NCBI RefSeq assembly: GCF_000722695.1
Contig: NZ_JPFU01000005.1
Coordinates: 1-64,000, forward strand
Source: Streptococcus mitis
GTDB lineage: Bacteria > Bacillota > Bacilli > Lactobacillales > Streptococcaceae
Direction: 5' to 3'
Length of the DNA stretch: 64,000 nucleotides
Below, in pieces: positions 17,527 to 26,627 of the stretch. The position numbers and the translations under genes were made by a program. How positions within the stretch are numbered: the stretch's first letter is position 1; the number at the start of each line of letters is the position of its first letter. The notes below the pieces were generated by a model, which did no database searches, was not told the DNA's origin, and saw nothing but the letters and a program-made list of their open reading frames with translations.

Positions 17527-17931
17527 ATGAAAAAAATATTTTTTAAAAAACAGACCATCTTCCTTGCGAGATTGTTCCTAGGTCAGTTGCCCTTACTTGT
17601 CTCTACTTATCTATTTCTATCTCGTCAGTTTTTAAATTTTTCCTTAGTCCTCCAATTTCTTTTAGTGGTTATTAACTTGGCTTCTATTTTGGTTACGGTT
17701 TACCTCACTAGGGAAATGAGGATAAGAGAGTTTGAAGATGATGATTTGGTTAGTCCTAGAACCAATCAACTGATGTATATTGGCTTGACAGGTTTTATGT
17801 CTATTATCTGTTTGTATAGAGGTATCACAGCAGGAGAATTCTACCAACAATTAATTGCTTATATTGGCTCTATTCTCTGCTTGCTTATCATGCTTCTACT
17901 CATTTGGGGCTTGAAGTATTATAAAAAGTAG
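17527..17931 (+). CDS. Putative bacteriocin immunity membrane protein, copy 2
   Basis: The 134-residue paralogue of the gene at 16414 differs mainly in the first ten residues (MKKIFFKKQT against MKTFLAKKRN) and at a few later positions; most of the rest is identical at protein level. ATG 17527 is preceded by ATGGAGAAAG; the upstream in-frame ATG at 17491 lies inside the previous gene and has no ribosome site. The duplication flanks the bacteriocin and the 106-residue gene, so recombination could delete or swap that pair. Confidence 0.65.
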   Translation: MKKIFFKKQTIFLARLFLGQLPLLVSTYLFLSRQFLNFSLVLQFLLVVINLASILVTVYLTREMRIREFEDDDLVSPRTNQLMYIGLTGFMSIICLYRGITAGEFYQQLIAYIGSILCLLIMLLLIWGLKYYKK

Positions 17932-17989
17932 GAGAAGAGCTTTCTTTTTAATATTGGACTAGTCTATAGTCTGACAAGAGGAGGTCATC

Positions 17990-18238
17990 ATGTATAAACA
18001 CTTATTTTTCCTAGATTCAAAAACCTTAGACTGGTTGACACCCTATATTCTAGATTTGGCTTCTGACACCATTGCCTTTAACGTTTTTGTGTTAACCTTT
18101 GTATCTGTGGTGGTCTTTTATTTCCTAAATCCCATGCTATCTTTAATGGCTATCTTCTTAGGGGCTGGTTATGTGGTCGGATTTTGGTTACTCAAATGGT
18201 TTGTTTTGGAAAGACTAGAGTTAAAGGATGACTTGTAG
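17990..18238 (+). CDS. blpZ: BlpZ-like immunity protein
   Basis: The 82-residue protein has two hydrophobic spans (about 28-45 and 50-70) and begins MYKHLFFLDSKTLDW. In composition and position, directly before a CPBP protease at the end of the blp locus, it matches pneumococcal BlpZ. GAGGAGG precedes the ATG. BlpZ is linked to immunity or production of pneumocins; the mechanism is unknown. Confidence 0.7.
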   Translation: MYKHLFFLDSKTLDWLTPYILDLASDTIAFNVFVLTFVSVVVFYFLNPMLSLMAIFLGAGYVVGFWLLKWFVLERLELKDDL

Positions 18239-18264
18239 GGAAGTTTGTTGAGGAGGATAATTTG

Positions 18265-18876
18265 ATGGAGTTTTTTGATAAATTTCATGCCTTTTGTTTT
18301 GGATTTTTAGTACTAATAATCGTCATTACAGTTCCTTATACGATTAACCATGGGGATTTTTTTCAAAATGAATCTGCATTGATTATTGTAAGTCTTCTAG
18401 TAACCTCGCTGAGTGTTGCTTATGCTAGAAAGTTTGAAATGATTTCTTTTGGGATGTTAAGCAAGAAAGACCTTTTGCTTTTCATTGCAATCTTTCTTCT
18501 AAGTGTACTTGAGACGCTGGTTTATATTCATTTCTTCGCTATTTCTTCTGGCGCAGGAGTTCAACACTTGACGGAAGTCAGCAGAGGAATTTCCCTGTCT
18601 TTGATTTTGACTTCCTCAGTTTTTGGCCCCATCCAGGAGGAACTCATTTTCAGAGGACTTCTTCAAGGTGCAGTTTTTGACAATTCTTGGTTAGGGCTTG
18701 TGCTAACTTCCTCTCTCTTTTCTTTTATGCATGGACCTTCTAATGTCCCTTCGTTTATTTTTTATCTACTTGGGGGCTTGTTGCTGGGCTTTGCCTATAA
18801 AAAGAGCCAAAACCTATGGGTTTCTACTCTAGTTCACATGTTTTACAATGCTTGGCCACTCCTATATTATTTATAA
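18265..18876 (+). CDS. pncP: CPBP family intramembrane metalloprotease (PncP-like)
   Basis: The 203-residue CAAX protease/bacteriocin-processing (Abi) protein has about six spans. Conserved motifs are EELIFRGLLQG (about residue 126), FSFMHGPSN (about 155) and a C-terminal HMFYNAWP, which supply the glutamate and histidine catalytic residues. Such genes often give self-immunity in bacteriocin loci. ATG 18265 follows GAGGAGG. It is the last gene of the blp region, next to ccrZ as in pneumococcus. Confidence 0.78.
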   Translation: MEFFDKFHAFCFGFLVLIIVITVPYTINHGDFFQNESALIIVSLLVTSLSVAYARKFEMISFGMLSKKDLLLFIAIFLLSVLETLVYIHFFAISSGAGVQHLTEVSRGISLSLILTSSVFGPIQEELIFRGLLQGAVFDNSWLGLVLTSSLFSFMHGPSNVPSFIFYLLGGLLLGFAYKKSQNLWVSTLVHMFYNAWPLLYYL

Positions 18877-18891
18877 AAATCATGAAAAGGT

Positions 18892-18917
18892 AGGCAGAAG
18901 ACGGTGCTTGCCTTTTT
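18892..18917 (+). terminator. Weak terminator after pncP
   Basis: AGGCA (18892-18896) can pair with TGCCT (18909-18913) ahead of T5. The stem is short, so termination is probably partial. Confidence 0.45.
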
Positions 18918-18979
18918 CTTTCTATAATGATATCCAAGCCAATTTAGAGGCTTTTCTTTGAGAATCGGGTATGGAGCGG

Positions 18980-19008
18980 TTGACGAATAGGCCAAAAACT
19001 AGTAGAAT
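18980..19008 (+). promoter_or_regulatory. ccrZ promoter
   Basis: TTGACG (18980-18985), 17 bases, TAGAAT (19003-19008); AGGAGG-like ribosome site (CGGAGGAAAG) follows before ATG 19038. Confidence 0.8.
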
Positions 19009-19037
19009 AGTAAGGAAACTTTATACGGAGGAAAGAA

Positions 19038-19832
19038 ATGGATTTGGGTGATAATGAGCTAACACTGACTCCCATACCTGGGAAAAGTGGCAAGGCTTAT
19101 ATGGGTAGCTATCCTGATGGGAAGCGTATCTTTGTAAAAATGAACACCTCTCCAATCCTACCTGGTCTAGCTAGAGAACAAATTGCTCCACAATTATTAT
19201 GGAGTCGCCGTTTGGCAGATGGGCGTGATATGTGTGCTCAAGAATGGTTGACAGGCAAGATATTGACCCCCTATGATATGAATCGTAAACAAATCGTCAA
19301 TATTTTGACTCGTCTGCATCGCTCACGTCCGTTGATGACACAGTTGAGTCGTTTGGGCTATGCCATGGAAACACCTGTAGATTTACTACAGTCTTGGCAA
19401 GAAACGGCTCCAGATGCTTTGCGTAAAAATCATTTTATCAGTGAAGTGATGGCTGATTTACGTCAGACTATTCCAGGATTTAGAGAGGACTATGCGACCA
19501 TTGTCCATGGAGATGTACGACATAGTAATTGGATTGAGACAGATAGTGGCTTGATTTATTTGGTAGATTGGGATTCGGTTCGCTTGACCGATCGCATGTT
19601 TGATGTGGCCCATATGCTCTGCCATTATATTCCAGAACATCAGTGGAAGGAATGGTTGACCTACTACGGTTACAAGTACAATCAGACGGTATTAACTAAA
19701 TTGTATTGGTATGGTCAATTGTCTTACTTGAGCCAGATTTCCAAGTATTATATGAACCAAGATTTAGAAAATGTCAATCGGGAGATTCATGGCTTGCGTC
19801 ACTTCCGAGACAAGTATGGAAAGAGAAGATGA
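19038..19832 (+). CDS. ccrZ: Cell cycle regulator CcrZ (phosphotransferase family)
   Basis: The 264-residue protein has an aminoglycoside-phosphotransferase/choline-kinase fold. [10 protein letters not shown] (about residue 156) holds the catalytic Asp, and YLVDWDSV (about 177) is the DFG-like metal site. The position between the blp locus and trmB, and the length, match CcrZ of S. pneumoniae, which acts with FtsZ and DnaA to time replication initiation. Published work assigns ribose or 2-deoxyribose kinase-type chemistry to the Bacillus homologue. Its last 4 bases overlap trmB. Confidence 0.9.
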   Translation: MDLGDNELTLTPIPGKSGKAYMGSYPDGKRIFVKMNTSPILPGLAREQIAPQLLWSRRLADGRDMCAQEWLTGKILTPYDMNRKQIVNILTRLHRSRPLMTQLSRLGYAMETPVDLLQSWQETAPDALRKNHFISEVMADLRQTIPGFREDYATIVHGDVRHSNWIETDSGLIYLVDWDSVRLTDRMFDVAHMLCHYIPEHQWKEWLTYYGYKYNQTVLTKLYWYGQLSYLSQISKYYMNQDLENVNREIHGLRHFRDKYGKRR

Positions 19833-20464
19833 GAGTTAGAAATCGTAAAGGGGCGACAGAATTACTAGAGGCAAATCCCCAGTATGTGGTCCTCAATCCC
19901 TTAGAAGCCAAGGGGAAATGGCGGGATTTGTTCGGCAACGACAATCCCATTCATGTGGAAGTTGGAAGTGGAAAGGGTGCCTTTGTTTCAGGTATGGCCA
20001 AGCAAAATCCTGATATCAATTATATAGGGATTGACATTCAAAAGTCTGTTTTGAGTTACGCTTTAGACAAGGTTCTTGAAGTTGGAGTGCCTAACATCAA
20101 GCTCTTGTGGGTGGATGGTTCTGATTTGACAGACTACTTTGAAGATGGTGAGATCGATCGTTTGTATCTGAACTTTTCAGATCCATGGCCTAAAAAGCGC
20201 CATGAAAAGCGTCGTTTGACCTACAAGACCTTCTTGGATACCTTCAAGCGCATCTTGCCTGAAAATGGGGAAATTCATTTCAAGACGGATAACCGTGGCT
20301 TGTTTGAGTACAGTCTAGTGAGTTTTTCTCAGTATGGCATGAAACTCAATGGTGTCTGGCTTGATTTACATGCCAGTGATTTTGAAGGCAATGTCATGAC
20401 AGAATATGAACAAAAATTCTCAAACAAGGGTCAAGTTATCTACCGAGTTGAGGCAGAATTTTAA
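19829..20464 (+). CDS. trmB: tRNA (guanine-N7)-methyltransferase TrmB
   Basis: It methylates guanine 46 of tRNA with SAM. The 211-residue protein shows the SAM motif [11 protein letters not shown] (about residue 46), [13 protein letters not shown] and the family signature [14 protein letters not shown] (about 117). The start ATG overlaps the ccrZ stop (ATGA), with AAAGAGAAG upstream. It is cotranscribed with ccrZ. Confidence 0.96.
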   Translation: MRVRNRKGATELLEANPQYVVLNPLEAKGKWRDLFGNDNPIHVEVGSGKGAFVSGMAKQNPDINYIGIDIQKSVLSYALDKVLEVGVPNIKLLWVDGSDLTDYFEDGEIDRLYLNFSDPWPKKRHEKRRLTYKTFLDTFKRILPENGEIHFKTDNRGLFEYSLVSFSQYGMKLNGVWLDLHASDFEGNVMTEYEQKFSNKGQVIYRVEAEF

Positions 20465-20465
20465 G

Positions 20466-20486
20466 AAATAGCCTTAAATCAGGCTA
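20466..20486 (+). terminator. Possible weak terminator after trmB
   Basis: ATAGCC and GGCTAT pair over 6 bp just after the trmB stop. The following sequence is only moderately T-rich. Confidence 0.4.
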
Positions 20487-20501
20487 TATAAGTGCTTTTG
20501 C

Positions 20502-20530
20502 TTTACATAAGTTGGCAAACGTGCTATACT
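20502..20530 (+). promoter_or_regulatory. Promoter of the rimP-nusA-infB operon
   Basis: TTTACA (20502-20507), 17 bases, TATACT (20525-20530). Confidence 0.8.
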
Positions 20531-20590
20531 AAGAGTAAGAATATGAGAAAGTGAGGCGGGGAAATATCTTCGCCTCTTGCTTATGAGGAG

Positions 20591-21070
20591 GTGGACGCAA
20601 TCGCAACAATCGTAGAATTAGTCAGAGAAGTTGTAGAACCTGTCATCCAAGCACCTTTCGAACTCGTGGATATCGAGTATGGAAAGATTGGCAGTGACAT
20701 GATTCTCAGTATTTTTGTAGATAAACCTGAAGGAATTACCTTGAACGACACGGCAGACTTGACAGAAATTATCAGTCCTGTCCTAGACACCATCAAGCCA
20801 GATCCCTTCCCAGAACAATATTTCCTAGAAATAACCAGTCCAGGCTTGGAACGTCCTTTGAAAACTAAGGATGCCGTTGCTGGAGCGGTTGGGAAATACA
20901 TCCATGTCGGGCTCTACCAAGCCATCGATAAGCAAAAGGTCTTTGAAGGAACCTTGTTGGCCTTTGAAGAGGATGAGTTGACTATGGAATATATGGACAA
21001 GACGCGTAAGAAAACTGTTCAAATTCCATACAGTTTAGTATCAAAAGCACGTTTAGCAGTTAAATTATAG
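20591..21070 (+). CDS. rimP: Ribosome maturation factor RimP
   Basis: RimP assists 30S subunit assembly. The 159-residue protein has the N-terminal alpha/beta domain ([26 protein letters not shown]), the [19 protein letters not shown] signature (about 73-91) and a C-terminal SH3-like barrel. The conventional start is GTG 20591, but this codon lies inside the only good ribosome site (AGGAGGTG, 20586-20593). ATC at 20600, three codons later, has the better spacing. It is the first gene of the conserved nusA operon. Confidence 0.94.
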   Translation: MDAIATIVELVREVVEPVIQAPFELVDIEYGKIGSDMILSIFVDKPEGITLNDTADLTEIISPVLDTIKPDPFPEQYFLEITSPGLERPLKTKDAVAGAVGKYIHVGLYQAIDKQKVFEGTLLAFEEDELTMEYMDKTRKKTVQIPYSLVSKARLAVKL

Positions 21071-21113
21071 AAAAAGAAAGGATAGCTTTTGAGGATTCAA
21101 AAGTGAAGAAAAC

Positions 21114-22250
21114 ATGAGTAAAGAAATGCTAGAGGCCTTCCGCATTTTGGAAGAAGACAAGGGAATCAAAAAAGAAGACATCATCGACGCAGTAGTAGAG
21201 TCGCTTCGTTCCGCTTATCGCAGACGCTATGGTCAATCAGACAGCGTAGCTATTGACTTTAACGAAAAAACAGGTGATTTTACAGTTTATACTGTCCGTG
21301 AAGTTGTTGATGAAGTATTTGATAGCCGTTTGGAAATCAGCTTGAAAGATGCTCTTGCCATTAATTCAGCCTATGAACTTGGAGACAAAATCAAGTTTGA
21401 AGAAGCACCTGCTGAGTTTGGTCGTGTAGCAGCTCAATCTGCCAAACAAACCATCATGGAAAAAATGCGTAAGCAAACACGTGCCATCACTTACAACACT
21501 TACAAAGAGCATGAACAAGAAATCATGTCAGGTACGGTAGAACGATTTGATAATCGCTTCATCTATGTCAATCTTGGCAGCATCGAAGCCCAATTGTCAA
21601 AACAAGACCAAATCCCTGGAGAAGTCTTTTCTTCTCATGATCGTATCGAAGTATATGTCTACAAGGTTGAAGACAACCCTCGTGGTGTGAATGTCTTTGT
21701 TAGCCGTAGCCATCCAGAAATGATCAAACGCTTGATGGAGCAAGAAATTCCAGAAGTTTATGACGGAACGGTTGAAATCATGAGCGTGGCTCGTGAAGCT
21801 GGTGACCGTACGAAGGTTGCCGTTCGTAGCCACAATCCAAACGTGGATGCTATCGGTACAATCGTTGGACGCGGTGGTGCTAATATCAAGAAGATTACTA
21901 GTAAATTCCACCCAGCTCGCTACGATGCTAAGAATGACCGCATGGTACCAATCGAGGAAAATATCGACGTTATCGAGTGGGTAGCAGATCCAGCTGAATT
22001 TATCTACAATGCCATCGCTCCTGCTGAAGTTGACCAAGTTATCTTTGATGAAAACGACAGCAAACGTGCCTTGGTGGTTGTTCCTGATAACAAGCTTTCT
22101 CTTGCAATCGGTCGTCGTGGGCAAAACGTTCGTTTGGCAGCTCATTTGACTGGTTACCGTATCGATATCAAGTCTGCTAGTGAATTTGAAGCCATGGAAG
22201 AAGCTGCTTCAGTAGAGTTGGAAGCAGAAAACGATACTGTAGAAGAATAA
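21114..22250 (+). CDS. nusA: Transcription termination/antitermination factor NusA
   Basis: NusA binds RNA polymerase and modulates pausing, termination and antitermination. The 378-residue protein has the N-terminal polymerase-binding domain (residues 1-125), an S1 domain (about 130-200) and two KH domains (GTIVGRGGANIKKI near 249, LAIGRRGQNVRLA near 326). It lacks the C-terminal acidic repeats of E. coli NusA, as usual in Firmicutes. It is cotranscribed with rimP and rnpM. Confidence 0.97.
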   Translation: MSKEMLEAFRILEEDKGIKKEDIIDAVVESLRSAYRRRYGQSDSVAIDFNEKTGDFTVYTVREVVDEVFDSRLEISLKDALAINSAYELGDKIKFEEAPAEFGRVAAQSAKQTIMEKMRKQTRAITYNTYKEHEQEIMSGTVERFDNRFIYVNLGSIEAQLSKQDQIPGEVFSSHDRIEVYVYKVEDNPRGVNVFVSRSHPEMIKRLMEQEIPEVYDGTVEIMSVAREAGDRTKVAVRSHNPNVDAIGTIVGRGGANIKKITSKFHPARYDAKNDRMVPIEENIDVIEWVADPAEFIYNAIAPAEVDQVIFDENDSKRALVVVPDNKLSLAIGRRGQNVRLAAHLTGYRIDIKSASEFEAMEEAASVELEAENDTVEE

Positions 22251-22271
22251 AAGCTGCTAGAGGAGGGAAAG

Positions 22272-22565
22272 ATGAAAACAAGAAAAATCCCTTTGCGCAA
22301 GTCTGTCGTGTCTAACGAAGTGATTGATAAGCGTGATTTGCTCCGTATTGTCAAGAACAAGGAAGGACAAGTCTTTATCGATCCGACAGGCAAGGCCAAT
22401 GGCCGTGGCGCTTATATCAAGCTAGATAATGCAGAAGCCCTAGAGGCGAAAAAGAAGAAGGTCTTTAACCGCAGCTTTAATATGGAAGTTGAAGAAAGCT
22501 TTTATGACGAGTTGATCGCTTATGTGGATCACAAAGTGAAAAGAAGAGAGTTAGGACTTGAATAA
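22272..22565 (+). CDS. rnpM: RNase P modulator RnpM (YlxR)
   Basis: The 97-residue YlxR-family protein (DUF448) begins KTRKIPLRKSVVSNEVIDKRDLLRIV and contains the GRGAYI motif near residue 42. Recent work on Bacillus names it RnpM, an RNA-binding modulator of RNase P. GAGGAGGG lies before the ATG. Its end overlaps ylxQ by 8 bases. Confidence 0.9.
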   Translation: MKTRKIPLRKSVVSNEVIDKRDLLRIVKNKEGQVFIDPTGKANGRGAYIKLDNAEALEAKKKKVFNRSFNMEVEESFYDELIAYVDHKVKRRELGLE

Positions 22566-22857
22566 GCAAAAGATAAGTAATCTCTTGGGACTGGCTCAGC
22601 GAGCAGGGCGCATCATATCGGGTGAAGAATTGGTGGTCAAGGCCATTCAAGATGGCAAGACCAAGATGGTCTTTCTAGCCCATGATGCTGGACCCAATCT
22701 AACCAAGAAGATTCAAGATAAAAGTCATTATTATCAAGTAGAAATTGTAACCGTGTTTTCAACACTGGAATTAAGCATAGCAGTCGGGAAATCGAGAAAG
22801 GTTTTGGCTGTAACAGATGCTGGATTTACAAAGAAAATGAGGTCTCTTATGGAATAG
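22558..22857 (+). CDS. ylxQ: L7Ae family ribosomal-type protein YlxQ
   Basis: The 99-residue L7Ae/L30e/S12e-fold protein carries [19 protein letters not shown] near residues 7-25. The start is TTG 22558, overlapping rnpM; no ATG gives the conserved N-terminus. The family binds kink-turn-like RNA. Its place between rnpM and infB is conserved across Firmicutes. Confidence 0.88.
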   Translation: MNKQKISNLLGLAQRAGRIISGEELVVKAIQDGKTKMVFLAHDAGPNLTKKIQDKSHYYQVEIVTVFSTLELSIAVGKSRKVLAVTDAGFTKKMRSLME

Positions 22858-22873
22858 AAGAGGAGGACATGAT

Positions 22874-25675
22874 TTGTCTAAGAAAAGATTGTACGAAATC
22901 GCAAAAGAACTTGGAAAAGAAAGTAAAGAAGTTGTAGCGCGTGCAAAAGAGTTGGGCTTGGATGTGAAAAGCCACTCATCAAGTGTGGAAGAAGCTGTCG
23001 CTGCAAAAATCGCTGCCAGCTTTAAGCCTGCAGCTGCTCCGAAAGCAGAAGCAAAACCTGCTGCACCAAAAGCAAGTGCAGAAAAGAAAGCCGAAAAATC
23101 TGAGCCAGCTAAACCAGCTGTAGCCAAGGAAGAGGCAAAACCAGCTGAGCCAGTCGCTCCTAAAACAGAAAAAGTAGCGGCTAAACCGCAAAGCCGTAAT
23201 TTCAAGGCTGAGCGTGAAGCTCGTGCCAAAGAGCAGGCAGAACGACGCAAGCAAAATAAGGGCAATAACCGTGACCAACAACAAAACGGCAACCGTCAGA
23301 AAAACGACGGCCGTACTGGTGGAAAACAAGGTCAAGGCAACCGCGACAATCGTCGCTTTAATGACCAAGCTAAGAAACAGCAAGGTCAGCAAAATCGTGG
23401 AAATGAACGCCGTCAACAAGAGGACAAACGTCCACATCAAGCGGCTCCACGTATTGACTTTAAAGCCCGTGCAGCAGCCCTAAAAGCAGAGCAAAATGCA
23501 GAATATGCCCGTTCAAGTGAGGAACGCTTCAAGCAGTATCAGGCTGCTAAAGAAGCCTTAGCTCAAGCAAACAAACGCAAGGAGCCTGAGGAAATCTTTG
23601 AAGAAGTTGCTAAACTAGCTGAACAAGCCCAACAAGAGCAGCAAGTTCAAGCAGTGGTTGAAGTTATCCCTGACAAAAAAGAAGCTGCAGTGGATACACG
23701 TCGTAAAAAACAAGCTCGACCAGACAAAAATCGTGACGATTATGATCATGAAGAAGATGGTCCTAGAAAACAACAAAAGAATCGAAGTAGTCAAAATCAA
23801 GTGAGAAATCAAAAGAATAGTAACTGGAATAGCAATAAAAAGAACAAAAAAGGCAATAACAAGAACAATCGTAATCAGACTCCAAAACCTGTTACAGAGC
23901 GTAAATTCCATGAATTGCCAACAGAATTTGAATATACAGATGGTATGACCGTTGCGGAAATCGCAAAACGTATCAAACGTGAACCAGCTGAAATCGTTAA
24001 GAAACTCTTTATGATGGGTGTCATGGCCACACAAAACCAATCTTTGGATGGGGAAACGATTGAACTCCTCATGGTAGATTATGGTATCGAAGCCAAACAA
24101 AAAGTTGAAGTGGATAATGCCGACATCGAACGTTTCTTTGTCGAAGATGGTTATCTCAATGAAGATAAATTGGTTGAGCGTCCACCAGTTGTAACTATCA
24201 TGGGACACGTTGACCACGGAAAAACAACCCTCTTGGATACCCTTCGTAACTCTCGTGTTGCGACAGGTGAAGCAGGTGGGATTACTCAGCATATCGGTGC
24301 CTACCAAATCGTGGAAAATGGCAAGAAGATTACCTTCCTTGACACACCAGGACACGCGGCCTTTACATCTATGCGTGCACGTGGTGCTTCTGTTACCGAT
24401 ATTACGATCTTGGTCGTAGCGGCAGATGATGGTGTTATGCCTCAGACAATTGAAGCCATCAACCACTCAAAAGCGGCTAACGTTCCAATCATCGTAGCCA
24501 TCAACAAGATTGATAAACCAGGTGCCAACCCAGAACGTGTTATCGGTGAATTGGCAGAGCATGGTGTCATGTCAACAGCTTGGGGTGGAGATTCTGAATT
24601 TGTTGAAATTTCAGCTAAGTTCAATCAAAATATCGAAGAATTGTTGGAAACAGTCCTTCTTGTGGCTGAAATCCAAGAACTCAAGGCAGACCCAACAGTG
24701 CGTGCGATCGGTACAGTTATCGAAGCGCGCTTGGATAAAGGAAAAGGTGCGGTCGCAACCCTTCTTGTTCAACAAGGTACCTTGAATGTCCAAGACCCAA
24801 TCGTTGTCGGAAATACCTTCGGTCGTGTCCGTGCTATGACCAACGACCTTGGTCGTCGTGTTAAGGTTGCTGGACCATCAACACCAGTTTCAATCACAGG
24901 TTTGAACGAAGCGCCAATGGCGGGTGACCACTTTGCTGTTTACGAGGATGAAAAATCTGCGCGTGCAGCTGGTGAAGAACGTGCCAAACGTGCCCTTATG
25001 AAACAACGTCAAGCTACCCAACGTGTCAGCCTTGAAAACCTCTTTGATACCCTTAAAGCTGGTGAACTCAAATCAGTTAACGTTATTATCAAAGCCGATG
25101 TACAAGGTTCTGTTGAAGCCCTTTCTGCCTCACTTCAAAAGATTGATGTGGAAGGTGTCAAAGTGACCATCGTCCACTCAGCGGTCGGTGCGATCAACGA
25201 ATCAGACGTGACCCTTGCTGAAGCTTCAAATGCCTTTATCGTTGGTTTCAACGTACGCCCTACACCACAAGCTCGTCAACAAGCTGAAGCTGACGATGTG
25301 GAAATCCGTCTCCACAGCATTATCTACAAGGTTATCGAAGAGATGGAAGAAGCCATGAAAGGGATGCTTGATCCAGAATTTGAAGAAAAAGTTATCGGTG
25401 AAGCAGTTATTCGTGAAACCTTCAAGGTGTCTAAAGTGGGAACTATCGGTGGATTCATGGTTATCAACGGTAAGGTTACCCGTGACTCTAAAGTCCGTGT
25501 TATCCGTGATGGTGTCGTTATCTATGATGGCGAACTCGCAAGCTTGAAACACTACAAAGACGACGTGAAAGAAGTTACAAACGGCCGTGAAGGTGGATTG
25601 ATGATCGATGGCTACAATGATATCAAGATGGATGATGTGATTGAGGCGTATGTCATGGAAGAAATCAAGAGATAA
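22874..25675 (+). CDS. infB: Translation initiation factor IF-2
   Basis: IF-2 is the GTPase that places initiator tRNA on the ribosome. The 933-residue protein has a leading IF2N domain ([19 protein letters not shown]) and a long Ala/Lys/Asn/Gln-rich low-complexity linker (about 55-335). A second IF2N domain, the G domain (GHVDHGKTT about 444, then DTPGHAAF and NKID) and C-terminal domains II-IV follow. The start is TTG 22874 with GAGGAGG upstream. The length is normal for streptococci. Confidence 0.96.
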   Translation: MSKKRLYEIAKELGKESKEVVARAKELGLDVKSHSSSVEEAVAAKIAASFKPAAAPKAEAKPAAPKASAEKKAEKSEPAKPAVAKEEAKPAEPVAPKTEKVAAKPQSRNFKAEREARAKEQAERRKQNKGNNRDQQQNGNRQKNDGRTGGKQGQGNRDNRRFNDQAKKQQGQQNRGNERRQQEDKRPHQAAPRIDFKARAAALKAEQNAEYARSSEERFKQYQAAKEALAQANKRKEPEEIFEEVAKLAEQAQQEQQVQAVVEVIPDKKEAAVDTRRKKQARPDKNRDDYDHEEDGPRKQQKNRSSQNQVRNQKNSNWNSNKKNKKGNNKNNRNQTPKPVTERKFHELPTEFEYTDGMTVAEIAKRIKREPAEIVKKLFMMGVMATQNQSLDGETIELLMVDYGIEAKQKVEVDNADIERFFVEDGYLNEDKLVERPPVVTIMGHVDHGKTTLLDTLRNSRVATGEAGGITQHIGAYQIVENGKKITFLDTPGHAAFTSMRARGASVTDITILVVAADDGVMPQTIEAINHSKAANVPIIVAINKIDKPGANPERVIGELAEHGVMSTAWGGDSEFVEISAKFNQNIEELLETVLLVAEIQELKADPTVRAIGTVIEARLDKGKGAVATLLVQQGTLNVQDPIVVGNTFGRVRAMTNDLGRRVKVAGPSTPVSITGLNEAPMAGDHFAVYEDEKSARAAGEERAKRALMKQRQATQRVSLENLFDTLKAGELKSVNVIIKADVQGSVEALSASLQKIDVEGVKVTIVHSAVGAINESDVTLAEASNAFIVGFNVRPTPQARQQAEADDVEIRLHSIIYKVIEEMEEAMKGMLDPEFEEKVIGEAVIRETFKVSKVGTIGGFMVINGKVTRDSKVRVIRDGVVIYDGELASLKHYKDDVKEVTNGREGGLMIDGYNDIKMDDVIEAYVMEEIKR

Positions 25676-25684
25676 TAGAGAAAC

Positions 25685-25766
25685 GATAGCTCATTTGACT
25701 CGTCGTCAACATCGCCTTGATGAACTTCAGTTCTATCTAAGGCTTGTTTCCTAGATTCAAATGGCT
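25685..25766 (-). repeat. Degenerate BOX-like remnant between infB and rbfA
   Basis: CATTTGA (25692) pairs with TCAAATG (25757). The enclosed pieces TCGCCTTG, TTCAGTTCTATCTA and TTTCCTAG recall segments of the minus-strand BOX repeat in the right order, but they are shortened and mutated. Confidence 0.35.
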
Positions 25767-25790
25767 CTAGTTCCTCTATCTAATAGAAAT

Positions 25791-25815
25791 AGCTAGGTCT
25801 GCTGGCCTAGCTTTT
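25791..25815 (+). terminator. Hairpin with T-run before rbfA
   Basis: AGCTAGG (25791-25797) pairs with CCTAGCT (25806-25812), followed by TTTT. It could attenuate readthrough from infB into rbfA. Confidence 0.55.
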
Positions 25816-25840
25816 GGTTCAAAGTAGAGAAAGGAATATC

Positions 25841-26191
25841 ATGGCAAATCATTTCCGTACGGATCGTGTGGGCATGGAAATCAAGCGTGAAGTCAATGAG
25901 ATTTTGCAAAAGAAGGTCCGTGATCCCCGTGTCCAAGGTGTGACCATCACAGATGTTCAGATGCTAGGTGACTTGTCTGTTGCCAAGGTTTACTACACCA
26001 TTTTGAGTAACCTTGCTTCGGATAATCAAAAAGCCCAAATCGGGCTTGAAAAAGCAACTGGTACCATCAAACGTGAACTTGGTCGCAATTTGAAATTGTA
26101 CAAAATCCCAGATTTAACCTTCGTCAAAGACGAATCCATCGAATATGGAAACAAGATTGACGAAATGCTACGCAATCTGGATAAAAACTAA
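25841..26191 (+). CDS. rbfA: Ribosome-binding factor A
   Basis: RbfA is a 30S maturation and cold-adaptation factor. The 116-residue protein has the KH-like fold ([24 protein letters not shown] at the N-terminus, [16 protein letters not shown] near 84). ATG 25841 follows AAAGGAA; an earlier in-frame start at 25814 lies in the upstream hairpin. It is the end of the nusA-infB operon, and its stop touches a BOX repeat. Confidence 0.96.
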   Translation: MANHFRTDRVGMEIKREVNEILQKKVRDPRVQGVTITDVQMLGDLSVAKVYYTILSNLASDNQKAQIGLEKATGTIKRELGRNLKLYKIPDLTFVKDESIEYGNKIDEMLRNLDKN

Positions 26192-26296
26192 TACTCTTCG
26201 AAAATCAAATTCAAACCATGTCAGCGTCGCCTTGCCGTACTCAAGTACTGCCTGCGGCTAGCTTCCTAGTTTGTTCTTTGATTTTCATTGAGTATA
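26190..26296 (-). repeat. BOX element, minus orientation, boxB-less form
   Basis: The segment begins TACTCTTCGAAAATC and ends GATTTTCATTGAGTATA, the characteristic outer ends of the pneumococcal BOX repeat. The inner pieces GTCAGCGTCGCCTTGCCGT (boxC) and GCGGCTAGCTTCCTAGTTTG (boxA) are recognisable. At about 107 bases it lacks a full boxB. It starts within the rbfA stop codon. Confidence 0.9.
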
Positions 26297-26298
26297 AG

Positions 26299-26322
26299 AA
26301 AGAGGGGGTGACCCTCTTTTTT
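26299..26322 (+). terminator. Rho-independent terminator after rbfA/BOX
   Basis: AAAGAGGG pairs with CCCTCTTT around GGTGA, followed by T-run. Confidence 0.85.
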
Positions 26323-26393
26323 GGTGTGTGGCAGTCATCCTTATGGTATAATAAAATAAATAATATCATTTATAAACGATAATGGAGGTCGTC

Positions 26394-26627
26394 ATGGACA
26401 ATATCATCGATGTGTCAATTCCTGTTGCAGAAGTGGTGGACAAGCATCCAGAAGTTTTGGAAATCTTAGTGGAGCTGGGTTTTAAACCTCTAGCCAATCC
26501 CTTGATGCGCAATACCGTCGGGCGCAAAGTATCGCTTAAGCAGGGTTCTAAGCTTGAAGGAACTCCTATGGATAAGATTGTTCGTACGCTGGAAGCAAAT
26601 GGCTACGAAGTGATTGGATTAGACTAA
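26394..26627 (+). CDS. DUF1858 domain-containing protein
   Basis: The 77-residue protein begins MDNIIDVSIPVAEVVDKHPEVLEILVELGF, typical of DUF1858. The family binds nothing known with certainty and often accompanies DUF438 proteins. ATG 26394 is chosen because GGAGG lies between it and an upstream in-frame ATG (26382). A TATAAT occurs at about 26346. The next gene starts in the last base of this stop codon. Confidence 0.85.
   Translation: MDNIIDVSIPVAEVVDKHPEVLEILVELGFKPLANPLMRNTVGRKVSLKQGSKLEGTPMDKIVRTLEANGYEVIGLD

Noticed and set aside
26190..26296. Reading the BOX repeat as a CRISPR or small-RNA array
   Set aside because: Its ends and internal order match the known BOX repeat; there are no regularly spaced repeats. 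No CRISPR array was seen anywhere in the window.
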